Source: Clostridia bacterium (GTDB taxonomy: Bacteria; Bacillota_A; Clostridia; Oscillospirales; CAG-272). Taken from it: a stretch of DNA of 5,140 bases. A program made the translations under genes and the position numbers. Under the pieces are notes generated by a model. The model was not told the origin of the DNA and searched no databases. It worked only from the letters and a program-made list of their open reading frames with translations. Location: the NCBI GenBank assembly GCA_017546745.1, contig JAFYRZ010000199.1, positions 1 through 5,140 on the forward strand. The letters run 5' to 3'. Below are positions 1-5,140 of this stretch, in pieces (position 1 is the first letter of the stretch; every line of letters starts with the position of its first letter).

Positions 1-378
1 TACGGTAACGCCGGCATTGGTTGCCGCCGCCGAGAGTGCCCTTGCATACTCAAGCGATGGGAGGCACTGCTCTATATTCTCATTCGCGAGAATATCAGCA
101 CATTCTGCCGGAGCGTATCCGAGGTTAAGAATGGGAACGGAAATGCCCGCGCGACGAAGCTCCATGCCCTCCTCTATATTAGAAACGGCAAGCATCTCGG
201 CGCCAAGGCTCTCGTAAAGCTGACCAAGCTCGATCGCACCGTGACCGTAGGCGTTAGCCTTAATAACGCACATAACGGTCTTGCCGGGGCAGGAAGCTCT
301 TGCGGCAAGGTAATTATGCTTTACCGCGTCAAGATCTATCTCGGCATAAAGCCTTTTCTGATAGCTTTTAAGCTCCAT
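1..378 (-). CDS. alr: Alanine racemase, N-terminal part (cut by window edge)
   Basis: This is a PLP enzyme that interconverts L- and D-alanine in the cytoplasm and supplies D-Ala for peptidoglycan. The first 126 residues are present; family members are usually about 370-390 aa, so the rest of the barrel and the C-terminal beta domain with the second catalytic Tyr lie beyond base 1. The N-terminus carries the family hallmarks: AEIDLDAVKHNY at residues 12-23, then VIKANAYGHG at 38-47, in which K40 is the lysine expected to bind PLP. NIEEGMELRRAGISVPILNLG follows at about 81-101. The ATG at 378-376 has a good AAGGAG site (387-392). It sits only 17 nt after the stop of the upstream cysteine synthase gene with no room for a promoter, so the two are almost certainly cotranscribed. 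Catabolic versus biosynthetic role cannot be decided. Family assignment is secure. Confidence 0.95.
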   Translation of the reverse strand, partial: MELKSYQKRLYAEIDLDAVKHNYLAARASCPGKTVMCVIKANAYGHGAIELGQLYESLGAEMLAVSNIEEGMELRRAGISVPILNLGYAPAECADILANENIEQCLPSLEYARALSAAATNAGVTV

Positions 379-395
379 TTTATTTTCTCCTTAGA

Positions 396-1325
396 TCATT
401 CCTCAAAAAGAGGGGTCGAAAAATATCTTTCCGCAGTATCGGGAAGAACGGTAACCACCGTCTTTCCGGGGCCGAGCTTCTTTGCAAGCTTTATTGCGGC
501 GGCAACGTTCGTTCCGCTGCTGATACCGCACATAATTCCCTCCTTTGCGGCAAGCGCCTTTGAGGTTTCTATCGCCTCGTCGTCGCGAATTATGCAAACG
601 TCGTCGTATATCTCCCTGTTAAGTATCTCGGGTATAATTCCGTCACCGATGCCCATCTGAATATGCGTTCCGATAGCACCGCCCGAAAGGATAGCCGCGT
701 TCTCCGGCTCTACCGCCCAAATAGTCATATCCGGGTTTTCCGCCTTAAGCACCTCACCGATGCCGGTGATAGTTCCACCGGTTCCAATGCCCGAGCAAAA
801 GCCGTGTATCGGGCCGTCTATCTGCTCAAGGATCTCTCTTCCCGTGCCGCGCCTTTGAACGTCGGGGTTTGCGGGGTTCTCAAACTGCTGGGGAACGAAA
901 ACGTTCTCGTTCTCCTTCTTCATTTTCATAGCGAGCGCCAAGCACTCCTCTATACAAAGACCGATATTTCCGTCGTCGTGAACGAGAATGACCTCAGCAC
1001 CGTAGTGGCGAACGAGCTTTCTTCTCTCCTCGCTTACCGAGTCGGGCATTATAATTTTTACCTTAAGACCGAAAACCGCACCAACGAGCGCAAGGCCGAT
1101 GCCCTGATTTCCGCTTGTCGGCTCAACGATCACGGTGTTCTCGTTTATAAGTCCGCGCTCCATCGCGTCAAGTATCATATTGTATGCCGTTCTCGTTTTT
1201 ATAGAGCCGCCAACGTTAAGCCCCTCAAACTTCACAAGCACGCGCGCCGAGTCCTCGCCAACCATACGGCGAAGCTCGATTACGGGAGTATTTCCCATAG
1301 CCTCAAGTATGTTCTTACAGATCAT
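396..1325 (-). CDS. cysK: Cysteine synthase family PLP enzyme (O-acetylserine sulfhydrylase-like)
   Basis: Fold-type II PLP enzyme of the CysK/CysM/CBS family, which typically makes L-cysteine from O-acetylserine and sulfide. Counting from the ATG at 1325 (309 aa, normal family length), visible motifs are LEAMGNTPVIEL at about 7-18, GGSIKTRTA at 39-47 with PLP lysine K43, the substrate loop EPTSGNQG at 68-75, the phosphate-binding GIGTGGT at 179-185, GISSGTN near 267-273 and PDTAERYFSTPLF at the C-terminus. Two features differ from textbook CysK: SIKTR replaces SVKDR/SVKCR, and the loop reads SGNQG instead of SGNTG. I believe a clostridial sub-clade shares these, so substrate specificity is inferred only to family level. 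Start choice: an in-frame GTG at 1328 directly precedes the ATG. The AAGGA site (1334-1338) lies 8 nt from the ATG but only 5 nt from the GTG, so I prefer the ATG. It is first gene of a cysK-alr unit with its own strong promoter. Confidence 0.9.
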   Translation of the reverse strand: MICKNILEAMGNTPVIELRRMVGEDSARVLVKFEGLNVGGSIKTRTAYNMILDAMERGLINENTVIVEPTSGNQGIGLALVGAVFGLKVKIIMPDSVSEERRKLVRHYGAEVILVHDDGNIGLCIEECLALAMKMKKENENVFVPQQFENPANPDVQRRGTGREILEQIDGPIHGFCSGIGTGGTITGIGEVLKAENPDMTIWAVEPENAAILSGGAIGTHIQMGIGDGIIPEILNREIYDDVCIIRDDEAIETSKALAAKEGIMCGISSGTNVAAAIKLAKKLGPGKTVVTVLPDTAERYFSTPLFEE

Positions 1326-1358
1326 CACGAAAGTCCTTACATAAAATATACTTATAAT

Positions 1359-1387
1359 ATTATATCATACGCAAAATGATATTTCAA
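1359..1387 (-). promoter_or_regulatory. Sigma-A promoter of cysK-alr
   Basis: On the minus strand there is a -35 TTGAAA (1382-1387), a 17-bp spacer and a perfect -10 TATAAT (1359-1364), preceded by TG one base upstream (TGA TATAAT), an extended -10. Transcription should start near 1352, leaving a leader of roughly 25 nt to the ATG. That is too short for a T-box or riboswitch. The -10 is embedded in a perfect 12-bp palindrome TATAATATTATA (1353-1364). The promoter is inferred from sequence only, but the match and position are very good. Confidence 0.85.
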
Positions 1388-1438
1388 GATGAATTTCAGG
1401 TTTTTAAGTATTCCTCTGAGGCTTTGTTTATTATAAGA

Positions 1439-1470
1439 AGAAAAAGCGGCGAATTTTCGCCGCTTTTTCT
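1439..1470 (-). terminator. Rho-independent terminator after rubrerythrin
   Basis: Perfect 14-bp inverted repeat with a 4-nt loop: arms 1439-1452 and 1457-1470, core GCGGCGA/TCGCCGC flanked by an A-run and a T-run. Read on the minus strand it begins 12 nt after the rubrerythrin stop and ends in TTTTTCTTCTTAT, a classic intrinsic terminator. Being symmetrical, it could also stop plus-strand transcription, but no plus-strand gene is seen here. Confidence 0.92.
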
Positions 1471-1482
1471 ATATCGCTTAAA

Positions 1483-2019
1483 TTAGTAGTTCTCTTTTCT
1501 TACCTCAAAAAAGCTCTGGGGATGAGCGCAAACGGGGCAAACGCCGGGTGCCTTAAGACCCATAACGAGGTGACCGCAGTTGCGGCACTCCCACATGGTC
1601 ATCTCACCCTTCTCGAACACCTGCTGCATTTGTACGTTCTTAAGAAGCGCTCTGTATCTTTCCTCGTGTGCCTTTTCGATAGCGGCAACTGCTCTGAACT
1701 GGAATGCAAGAGCCTTAAAGCCCTCCTCCTCTGCCTCTTTAGCAAAGGTCTCGTACATATCGGTCCACTCGTAGTTCTCGTCCTCTTCCGCTGCAGCAAG
1801 GTTAGCCGCGGTATCGCCAAGGCCGCCGAGCGCCTTGAACCACATCTTTGCGTGCTCCTTCTCGTTGTTTGCGGTCTGCTCAAAGATAGCCGCGATCTGC
1901 TCGTAGCCTTCCTTCTTTGCTACGGATGCAAAATAGGTATACTTGTTTCTCGCCTGAGACTCGCCTGCGAAAGCCGCCATAAGATTCTGTTCAGTTTTAG
2001 TTCCCTTAAGATCTGCCAT
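1483..2019 (-). CDS. rbr: Rubrerythrin (diiron peroxidase with C-terminal rubredoxin domain)
   Basis: Cytoplasmic non-haem iron protein of anaerobes that reduces hydrogen peroxide to water using electrons passed through its rubredoxin domain. At 178 aa it is of normal length. The four-helix ferritin-like domain (about 1-135) shows the expected diiron ligands: E20 in [11 protein letters not shown]53 and H56 in NNEKEHAK, E81 and E84 in [10 protein letters not shown], and E115 and H118 in [10 protein letters not shown]. The rubredoxin domain (about 140-178) carries C145xxC148 in ECRNCGH and C161xxC164 in CPVCAH, the Fe(SCys)4 site. No ligand is missing. The ATG at 2019 is preceded by AAAAGGAG (2029-2036) with a 9-nt gap. 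It follows perR by 52 nt without a convincing promoter of its own, so readthrough from the perR promoter is likely. A perR-rbr pairing is well known in anaerobes and fits PerR control of rubrerythrin. Confidence 0.97.
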   Translation of the reverse strand: MADLKGTKTEQNLMAAFAGESQARNKYTYFASVAKKEGYEQIAAIFEQTANNEKEHAKMWFKALGGLGDTAANLAAAEEDENYEWTDMYETFAKEAEEEGFKALAFQFRAVAAIEKAHEERYRALLKNVQMQQVFEKGEMTMWECRNCGHLVMGLKAPGVCPVCAHPQSFFEVRKENY

Positions 2020-2071
2020 TTTAAAATTCTCCTTTTAAAATATAAATTATTATTTTTGATTTTTCTGCTTT

Positions 2072-2449
2072 TTATTCAGCGGTCGCAGCAGCCGCTCTGC
2101 AAGTAGGACAAATATATCTTACCTTTAACTCGTATGAGTCGATAGGCTCACCGAGCCTTTCGGAAATCTCACGATCAAGCCGAGGAAGATCAAAGTCCGT
2201 CATTTTATCGCACCCTATGCAGACAAGGTGGCCGTGTGGTATAAACGCGTTGTCATACCTGTCGGACGAGCCGTCGCCACTTATGCGCCGAATGATTTTT
2301 TCATCCTCAAGCGAGTGGAGGTTGTTATAAACCGTAGCCCGCGAGATCGTGGGCATCCGTTCCCTCGCCATAGAGAATATCTCCTCGGCGGTGTGATGGC
2401 ACTTGTCCGAACGAATGATATCAAGTATCAGTGCTCTCTGCCGTGTCAT
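2072..2449 (-). CDS. perR: Fur-family regulator, PerR-type peroxide sensor
   Basis: DNA-binding metalloregulator of 125 aa. A winged helix (about 2-65, with MTRQRALILD, HHTAEEIF and ISRATVYNNLHSLE) precedes a metal-binding dimerisation domain. Aligned by eye to Bacillus subtilis PerR with a constant offset of 19 residues, every regulatory-metal ligand is present: H18 (H37), D66 (D85), H72 (H91), H74 (H93) and D85 (D104). An Asp rather than Glu at the last position is the feature associated with peroxide-sensing PerR as opposed to Fur. The structural Zn site is intact as C77xxC80 and C114xxC117. The protein starts exactly at the MT-QR that begins the recognition domain and lacks about 19 N-terminal residues of Bacillus PerR. 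There is no in-frame upstream start before a stop codon. AAGGA lies 8 nt before the ATG, so the short form seems real. It probably represses its own promoter and the adjacent rbr when metal-bound and is released by peroxide. Fur-family membership is certain; PerR versus Fur is strongly suggested. Confidence 0.92.
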   Translation of the reverse strand: MTRQRALILDIIRSDKCHHTAEEIFSMARERMPTISRATVYNNLHSLEDEKIIRRISGDGSSDRYDNAFIPHGHLVCIGCDKMTDFDLPRLDREISERLGEPIDSYELKVRYICPTCRAAAATAE

Positions 2450-2477
2450 CTTGACCGTCCTTCTTAAAAGTTTAATC

Positions 2478-2492
2478 GAGCATTTCCTGCTC
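2478..2492 (-). other. Small stem-loop at the 5' end of the perR transcript
   Basis: GAGCA (2478-2482) and TGCTC (2488-2492) form a 5-bp stem with a 5-nt loop. It starts only a few nucleotides after the predicted transcription start (about 2496) and 29 nt before the perR ATG. It could stabilise the mRNA end or be a chance repeat; 5-bp stems are common. Confidence 0.25.
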
Positions 2493-2502
2493 TTACGATA
2501 CT

Positions 2503-2531
2503 ATTATAACCGATAGAAACTCAAATGTCAA
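2503..2531 (-). promoter_or_regulatory. Consensus sigma-A promoter of perR-rbr
   Basis: On the minus strand the -35 is TTGACA (2526-2531) and the -10 is TATAAT (2503-2508), with a 17-bp spacer. Both hexamers and the spacing match the sigma-A/sigma-70 consensus exactly. The predicted start near 2496 gives a leader of about 46 nt. Such a strong promoter in front of an autoregulated repressor and a peroxide-defence gene suggests that output is set by repression. The sequence is A/T-rich upstream of the -35. Confidence 0.92.
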
Positions 2532-2548
2532 TAGGTTTTTAAAACTTT

Positions 2549-2583
2549 TTAGAATTTTTCTAATTTTTTTAGATTATTTCTAA
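2549..2583. promoter_or_regulatory. Tandem 15-bp inverted repeats, probable PerR/Fur-type operators
   Basis: Two copies of an operator-like dyad: TTAGAATTTTTCTAA (2549-2563) and TTAGATTATTTCTAA (2569-2583). They agree at 13 of 15 positions, each has TTAGA/TCTAA ends, and their centres are exactly 20 bp apart (two helical turns), so bound dimers would sit on the same DNA face. They lie about 60 and 80 bp upstream of the predicted perR start. Length and outer bases resemble the Bacillus Per box TTATAATNATTATAA (12 of 14 defined positions match for the first copy, 10 of 14 for the second). PerR binding is inferred. The A/T-richness alternatively allows an UP element. Confidence 0.5.
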
Positions 2584-2636
2584 ATTATCTCGGTTTTTAT
2601 TAGTTTTCTGCACTAAAATAGGTAAAAAATAGTATA

Positions 2637-2722
2637 AAAGGACGGAAATCTGATGTTGGGATTTTTATAAAGCACCGTTTTTAGGCAGCGTTTTAAAAAT
2701 CCGCGCATGATTTCCGCCCTTT
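2637..2722 (-). terminator. Long imperfect hairpin after the feoB unit, probable terminator
   Basis: Outer arms 2637-2650 and 2709-2722 pair over 14 bp with a single G-U in the minus-strand RNA (GGACGGAAATC against GATTTCCGCCC). A second perfect 9-bp stem, GGATTTTTA (2659-2667) with TAAAAATCC (2694-2702), continues inward. Shorter paired blocks reach a loop around 2677-2683. In minus-strand RNA the 3' side is followed by TTTTATACTATTTTTT, a plausible U-tract, 12 nt after the stop of the Cys-rich gene. Most likely it ends the feo transcript and insulates perR. The length (86 nt) is greater than usual for a terminator, so a small palindromic repeat element is possible. Confidence 0.6.
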
Positions 2723-2733
2723 GATATATCAAA
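2720..2733. repeat. Perfect 14-bp palindrome TTTGATATATCAAA
   Basis: Self-complementary TTTGATATATCAAA begins immediately after the stop codon of the Cys-rich gene and overlaps the base of the long hairpin by three bases, so the two structures compete slightly. Function unknown; A/T-rich palindromes of this length can arise by chance. Confidence 0.35.
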
Positions 2734-2934
2734 TTATTTTTCCTCGGTTCCGCCGCAGCTGCCATTCATAGGACAGCCCGCGCAGCCACAGGAGCAACCA
2801 CATTTGCCGGCTCTTTTATTTTTGATCTTACCACGCACGAGTGAGAGGATAAGAAGTCCTACGATAACGAGAACGACTGCACCGACAAGCACCGTGCCAA
2901 GCTCGGTTTTTTCAAAGATATTTAGTAAGCCCAT
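2734..2934 (-). CDS. FeoB-associated Cys-rich membrane protein
   Basis: Small protein (66 aa from the chosen ATG) of the family found directly after feoB in Clostridia and other anaerobes. Its role in ferrous-iron uptake is presumed from linkage and not established. A short N-terminal segment (MGLLNIFEKTE) leads into one hydrophobic helix at about 12-33, a basic stop-transfer stretch (R34-R41), and a Cys-rich tail with six cysteines at 45, 47, 49, 51, 54 and 60 (CGCSCGCAGCP). The positive residues after the helix suggest that the tail faces the cytoplasm, where it could bind iron or pass it on. Start choice: an upstream ATG at 2955 overlaps the end of feoB by 8 nt but has no well-spaced ribosome site. 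The ATG at 2934 has GAGG about 7 nt ahead and gives the typical family beginning. It lies 13 nt after the feoB stop, so the two are cotranscribed. Confidence 0.85.
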   Translation of the reverse strand: MGLLNIFEKTELGTVLVGAVVLVIVGLLILSLVRGKIKNKRAGKCGCSCGCAGCPMNGSCGGTEEK

Positions 2935-2947
2935 ATTCCACCCTCGC

Positions 2948-5086
2948 TTAGTCATTTACAGTAAGGGTCGGCCTCTTCTCGGGTCTTACGAGCATATAAA
3001 TAACCGCGCCTATTATAATAAAGGAAATAATTCCGCCGACGATAAAGCCGCCGAAATGCCCCGTAAAGAGCATACCGAGCTGGTAAATGCAGAAGGACAC
3101 CGCATACGCGAGGGTACACTGATATCCTATCGCAAACCAGGTCCACCTCGCGCTGTTCATCTCTCTTCTGATAGCGCCGATAGCCGCAACGCAAGGAGCG
3201 CAAAGAAGATTGAACATTAGGAACGAGAAGCCCGAGAGCTTGGTAAGTCCGACGTAATCAAGAACGCCAAGCACCGCAACGATCTCCTCCTTTGCAACGA
3301 GTCCGAGCAGGGTCGCGACCGCGGTCTCAACCCCGGGGAAGCCGAGAGGGGTGAATATCCAGCCGATAGCAAGGCCAATAAAGCCGAGGAAGGTAGTTTC
3401 TACCGGAAGATCCGTACCGAATACGACGCTTCCGCCAGAGATACCGAAGCTCGAGCCAAGCCAGATAAACACGGTCGAGAGAAGTATGATCGTTCCCGCC
3501 TTTTTGATAAACGCCCAGCCGCGCTCCCACATAGAGCGAAGAACGTTGATAAGAGTGGGCATATGGTATGGGGGAAGCTCCATTACGAAGGGCGCGGGGT
3601 CGCCCGAGAACATTTTCGTCTTTTTAAGAATGATGCCCGATATGATTACCGCTAAAATTCCCGCGAAGTATGCGGCGGGGGCTACCCACCATCCGCCGTC
3701 AAAGAGCGCGCCCGAGATCATTGCGATAACCGGGAGCTTTGCGCCGCAGGGGATAAAGGGGGTGGTCATTATTGTCATTCTTCTGTCGCGCTCGTTCTCT
3801 ATCGTGCGCGATGACATAATTCCGGGAACGCTGCAGCCCGTGCCGATAAGCAGGGGGATAAAGGATTTTCCGGAAAGTCCGAAGCTTCTGAAAACTCTGT
3901 CCATAACGAATGCGATCCTCGACATATATCCGCACGCCTCAAGGAATGCGAGTATCATAAAGAGGACGAGTATCTGCGGAACGAAGCCGAGAACCGCGCC
4001 AACGCCCGCAACGATGCCGTCAAGCACGAGGCTCTCTAACCACTCGGCACAGTTTATCATATTAAGACCGCGCTCAACGAGAACGGGAATGCCGGGCACG
4101 AACGCACCGAAGAGGGTGAAGCCCTCGCCGAAAAGTCCGTCGTTCATAAAATCGGTTGCAAGGGTGCCGACCGTGCTTACCGAGATAAAGTAAACGAGGA
4201 ACATAATGACGGCAAAGATCGGGAGCGCCGCCCATCTGTTGGTCAGAACTCTGTCTATCTTATCCGAGGTGGAAAGTGAGCCGAGCTTATTTCTTTTGTA
4301 CGCGCCGTCTAGCTTTCTTGCGACGTATTCGTACCTTTCGTTTGTTATAATGCTCTCCGCGTCGTCGTCAAGCTCTCTTTCAGCCGCGACGATATCGTTT
4401 TCGATATGCGAGAGCTTTTCCTTGCTGATGCCGAGCGCCGCTATGACCTTCTCGTCGCGCTCGAAGATCTTTATCGCGTACCAGCGCTGCTTCTCCTGGG
4501 GAAGATCGTGGAGAGCCGCCTCCTCAATATGTGCGAGGGCGTGCTCAACACAGCCGGAGAATGAGTGGCGCGGGTAAACGATGCCACCCTTTGCCGCCTC
4601 TATCGCTACCTCGATAGCCGCCTCTGCCGCCTCAACGGTACCGGTGTTCTTAAGCGCGGATATCTCAACGATCCTACAGCCGAGAGCGCGCGAAAGCTTC
4701 TCAATATCGATTTTATCTCCCCTTTTGCGTACGACGTCCATCATATTGATGGCTACGACAACAGGAATACCAAGCTCGGTGAGCTGGGTCGTCAGGTAGA
4801 GGTTTCTCTCAAGGTTTGTTCCGTCAACGAGGTTGAGTATCGCGTCGGGGCGCTCGTCAACGAGGAAGTTTCTCGCAACCACCTCCTCAAGAGTATAGGG
4901 GGAGAGCGAGTAAACGCCGGGCAGGTCGATGATAACGACGTCATCGCGGCCCTTAAGCCTGCCCTCCTTCTTTTCGACCGTAACGCCGGGCCAGTTTCCA
5001 ACGAACTGGTTCGAGCCGGTGAGGGCATTGAAAAGCGTCGTCTTGCCGCAGTTGGGGTTGCCGGCAATCGCAATTCTTATATCCAT
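2948..5086 (-). CDS. feoB: Ferrous iron transport protein B
   Basis: Inner-membrane Fe(II) transporter with a GTP-binding N-terminus, 712 aa. The G domain shows G1 GNPNCGKT (9-16), G2 around T36 in GNWPGVTVE, G3 DLPG (54-57), G4 NMMD (114-117) and G5 SALK (143-146). A helical cytoplasmic insert follows (about 170-265). The membrane part from about residue 287 has two Gate-type halves: the first with GFVPQI, LEACGYMSR and GTGCSVPG (C418), then PFIPCGAKLP (C447), and the second ending with APCVAAIGAIRRE (C632). These are the conserved cysteine-containing motifs linked to the iron path. No frameshift or missing motif is visible. The ATG at 5086 has AAAGGA (5093-5098) 6 nt upstream. No FeoA domain is fused, and any feoA would lie beyond the right edge. 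A palindrome at 5107-5122 is a candidate operator. Confidence 0.98.
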   Translation of the reverse strand: MDIRIAIAGNPNCGKTTLFNALTGSNQFVGNWPGVTVEKKEGRLKGRDDVVIIDLPGVYSLSPYTLEEVVARNFLVDERPDAILNLVDGTNLERNLYLTTQLTELGIPVVVAINMMDVVRKRGDKIDIEKLSRALGCRIVEISALKNTGTVEAAEAAIEVAIEAAKGGIVYPRHSFSGCVEHALAHIEEAALHDLPQEKQRWYAIKIFERDEKVIAALGISKEKLSHIENDIVAAERELDDDAESIITNERYEYVARKLDGAYKRNKLGSLSTSDKIDRVLTNRWAALPIFAVIMFLVYFISVSTVGTLATDFMNDGLFGEGFTLFGAFVPGIPVLVERGLNMINCAEWLESLVLDGIVAGVGAVLGFVPQILVLFMILAFLEACGYMSRIAFVMDRVFRSFGLSGKSFIPLLIGTGCSVPGIMSSRTIENERDRRMTIMTTPFIPCGAKLPVIAMISGALFDGGWWVAPAAYFAGILAVIISGIILKKTKMFSGDPAPFVMELPPYHMPTLINVLRSMWERGWAFIKKAGTIILLSTVFIWLGSSFGISGGSVVFGTDLPVETTFLGFIGLAIGWIFTPLGFPGVETAVATLLGLVAKEEIVAVLGVLDYVGLTKLSGFSFLMFNLLCAPCVAAIGAIRREMNSARWTWFAIGYQCTLAYAVSFCIYQLGMLFTGHFGGFIVGGIISFIIIGAVIYMLVRPEKRPTLTVND

Positions 5087-5106
5087 TCTTATTCCTTTCC
5101 AAATCG

Positions 5107-5122
5107 GTTAGCACGTGCTAAC
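5107..5122. promoter_or_regulatory. Perfect 16-bp palindrome upstream of feoB, candidate metal-repressor operator
   Basis: GTTAGCACGTGCTAAC is fully self-complementary and ends 20 nt before the feoB ATG, just outside its ribosome site. On the minus strand a weak -10-like TAGGAT occurs just before it, with any -35 outside the window, so the palindrome would sit at the transcription start as a repressor site does. As RNA the stem would be 6 bp and no U-run follows, so it is not a terminator. It shares TTAG/CTAA edges with DtxR/IdeR-type sites, but the regulator is unknown. Confidence 0.5.
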
Positions 5123-5140
5123 TCTATCCTAAAAAATTCA

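Noticed and set aside
1326..1358. T-box or S-box riboswitch in the cysK leader
   Set aside because: The predicted leader is only about 25 nt, too short for either.
663..1379. 238-aa open frame on the plus strand antisense to cysK
   Set aside because: Low-complexity-like translation without recognisable motifs, opposite a complete PLP enzyme.
2020..2071. Separate promoter for rbr in the perR-rbr gap
   Set aside because: The gap is A/T-rich and has TATATT-like strings, but no -35 at proper spacing could be found; cotranscription from the perR promoter is simpler.
1522..2106. 194-aa Leu/Cys-rich open frame on the plus strand antisense to rbr
   Set aside because: Apparent hydrophobicity arises from the reverse complement of Glu/Lys-rich helices of rubrerythrin.
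2490..2510. Per box overlapping the perR -10 (TTATAAT half-site)
   Set aside because: The second half (ATCGTAA) matches only 5 of 7 positions and the spacer would be 3 rather than 1; the upstream tandem dyads are much better candidates.
3351..4193. 280-aa open frame on the plus strand inside feoB
   Set aside because: Lies wholly antisense to a strongly supported FeoB with intact motifs; no family resemblance seen. Long antisense frames are expected from this codon usage.
5107..5122. CIRCE/HrcA element, because of the TTAGCAC half-sites
   Set aside because: CIRCE needs TTAGCACTC and GAGTGCTAA separated by 9 bp; here the halves abut with no spacer and the gene is an iron transporter.

Overview
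The window carries six genes, all read from the minus strand (right to left). It looks like an ordinary core-metabolism stretch of an anaerobic low-to-mid-GC Firmicute, most likely a member of the Clostridia. The evidence is an oxygen-sensitive lifestyle gene set (FeoB ferrous-iron transporter with its small Cys-rich partner, a PerR-type Fur-family regulator, rubrerythrin), strong AGGAG-type ribosome binding sites, consensus sigma-A promoters, and proteins that read like clostridial homologues. I cannot name genus or species from sequence alone.

Layout in transcription order. The right edge (5087-5140) is the feoB upstream region and contains a perfect 16-bp palindrome. Next come feoB (2948-5086) and a tiny FeoB-associated Cys-rich membrane protein (2734-2934), closely spaced as one unit. 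A 284-bp gap (2450-2733) follows. It holds a long 86-nt imperfect hairpin that probably ends the feo transcript, two near-identical 15-bp inverted repeats placed two helical turns apart, and a perfect-consensus promoter (TTGACA-17-TATAAT). That promoter drives perR (2072-2449) and, 52 nt further on, rubrerythrin (1483-2019), closed by a clean 14-bp-stem terminator (1439-1470). A second strong promoter (1359-1387) starts a cysteine-synthase-like gene (396-1325) followed after 17 nt by alanine racemase (1-378), which runs off the left edge.

How the genes fit together: FeoB brings in Fe(II). PerR senses peroxide through a metal site whose full set of predicted ligands is visible here. Rubrerythrin reduces peroxide with a diiron centre and a rubredoxin domain. 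Iron supply and peroxide defence are thus neighbours, with probable operator sites in front of both units. The cysK-alr pair is a separate unit (a PLP beta-replacement enzyme and a PLP racemase).

I see no mobile element, CRISPR array, tRNA or rRNA, and no convincing new multi-gene system. What deserves a second look is mainly non-coding: the tandem operator-like repeats before perR, the feoB-proximal palindrome, and the long intergenic hairpin. There is also an unusual active-site signature in the cysteine synthase homologue.
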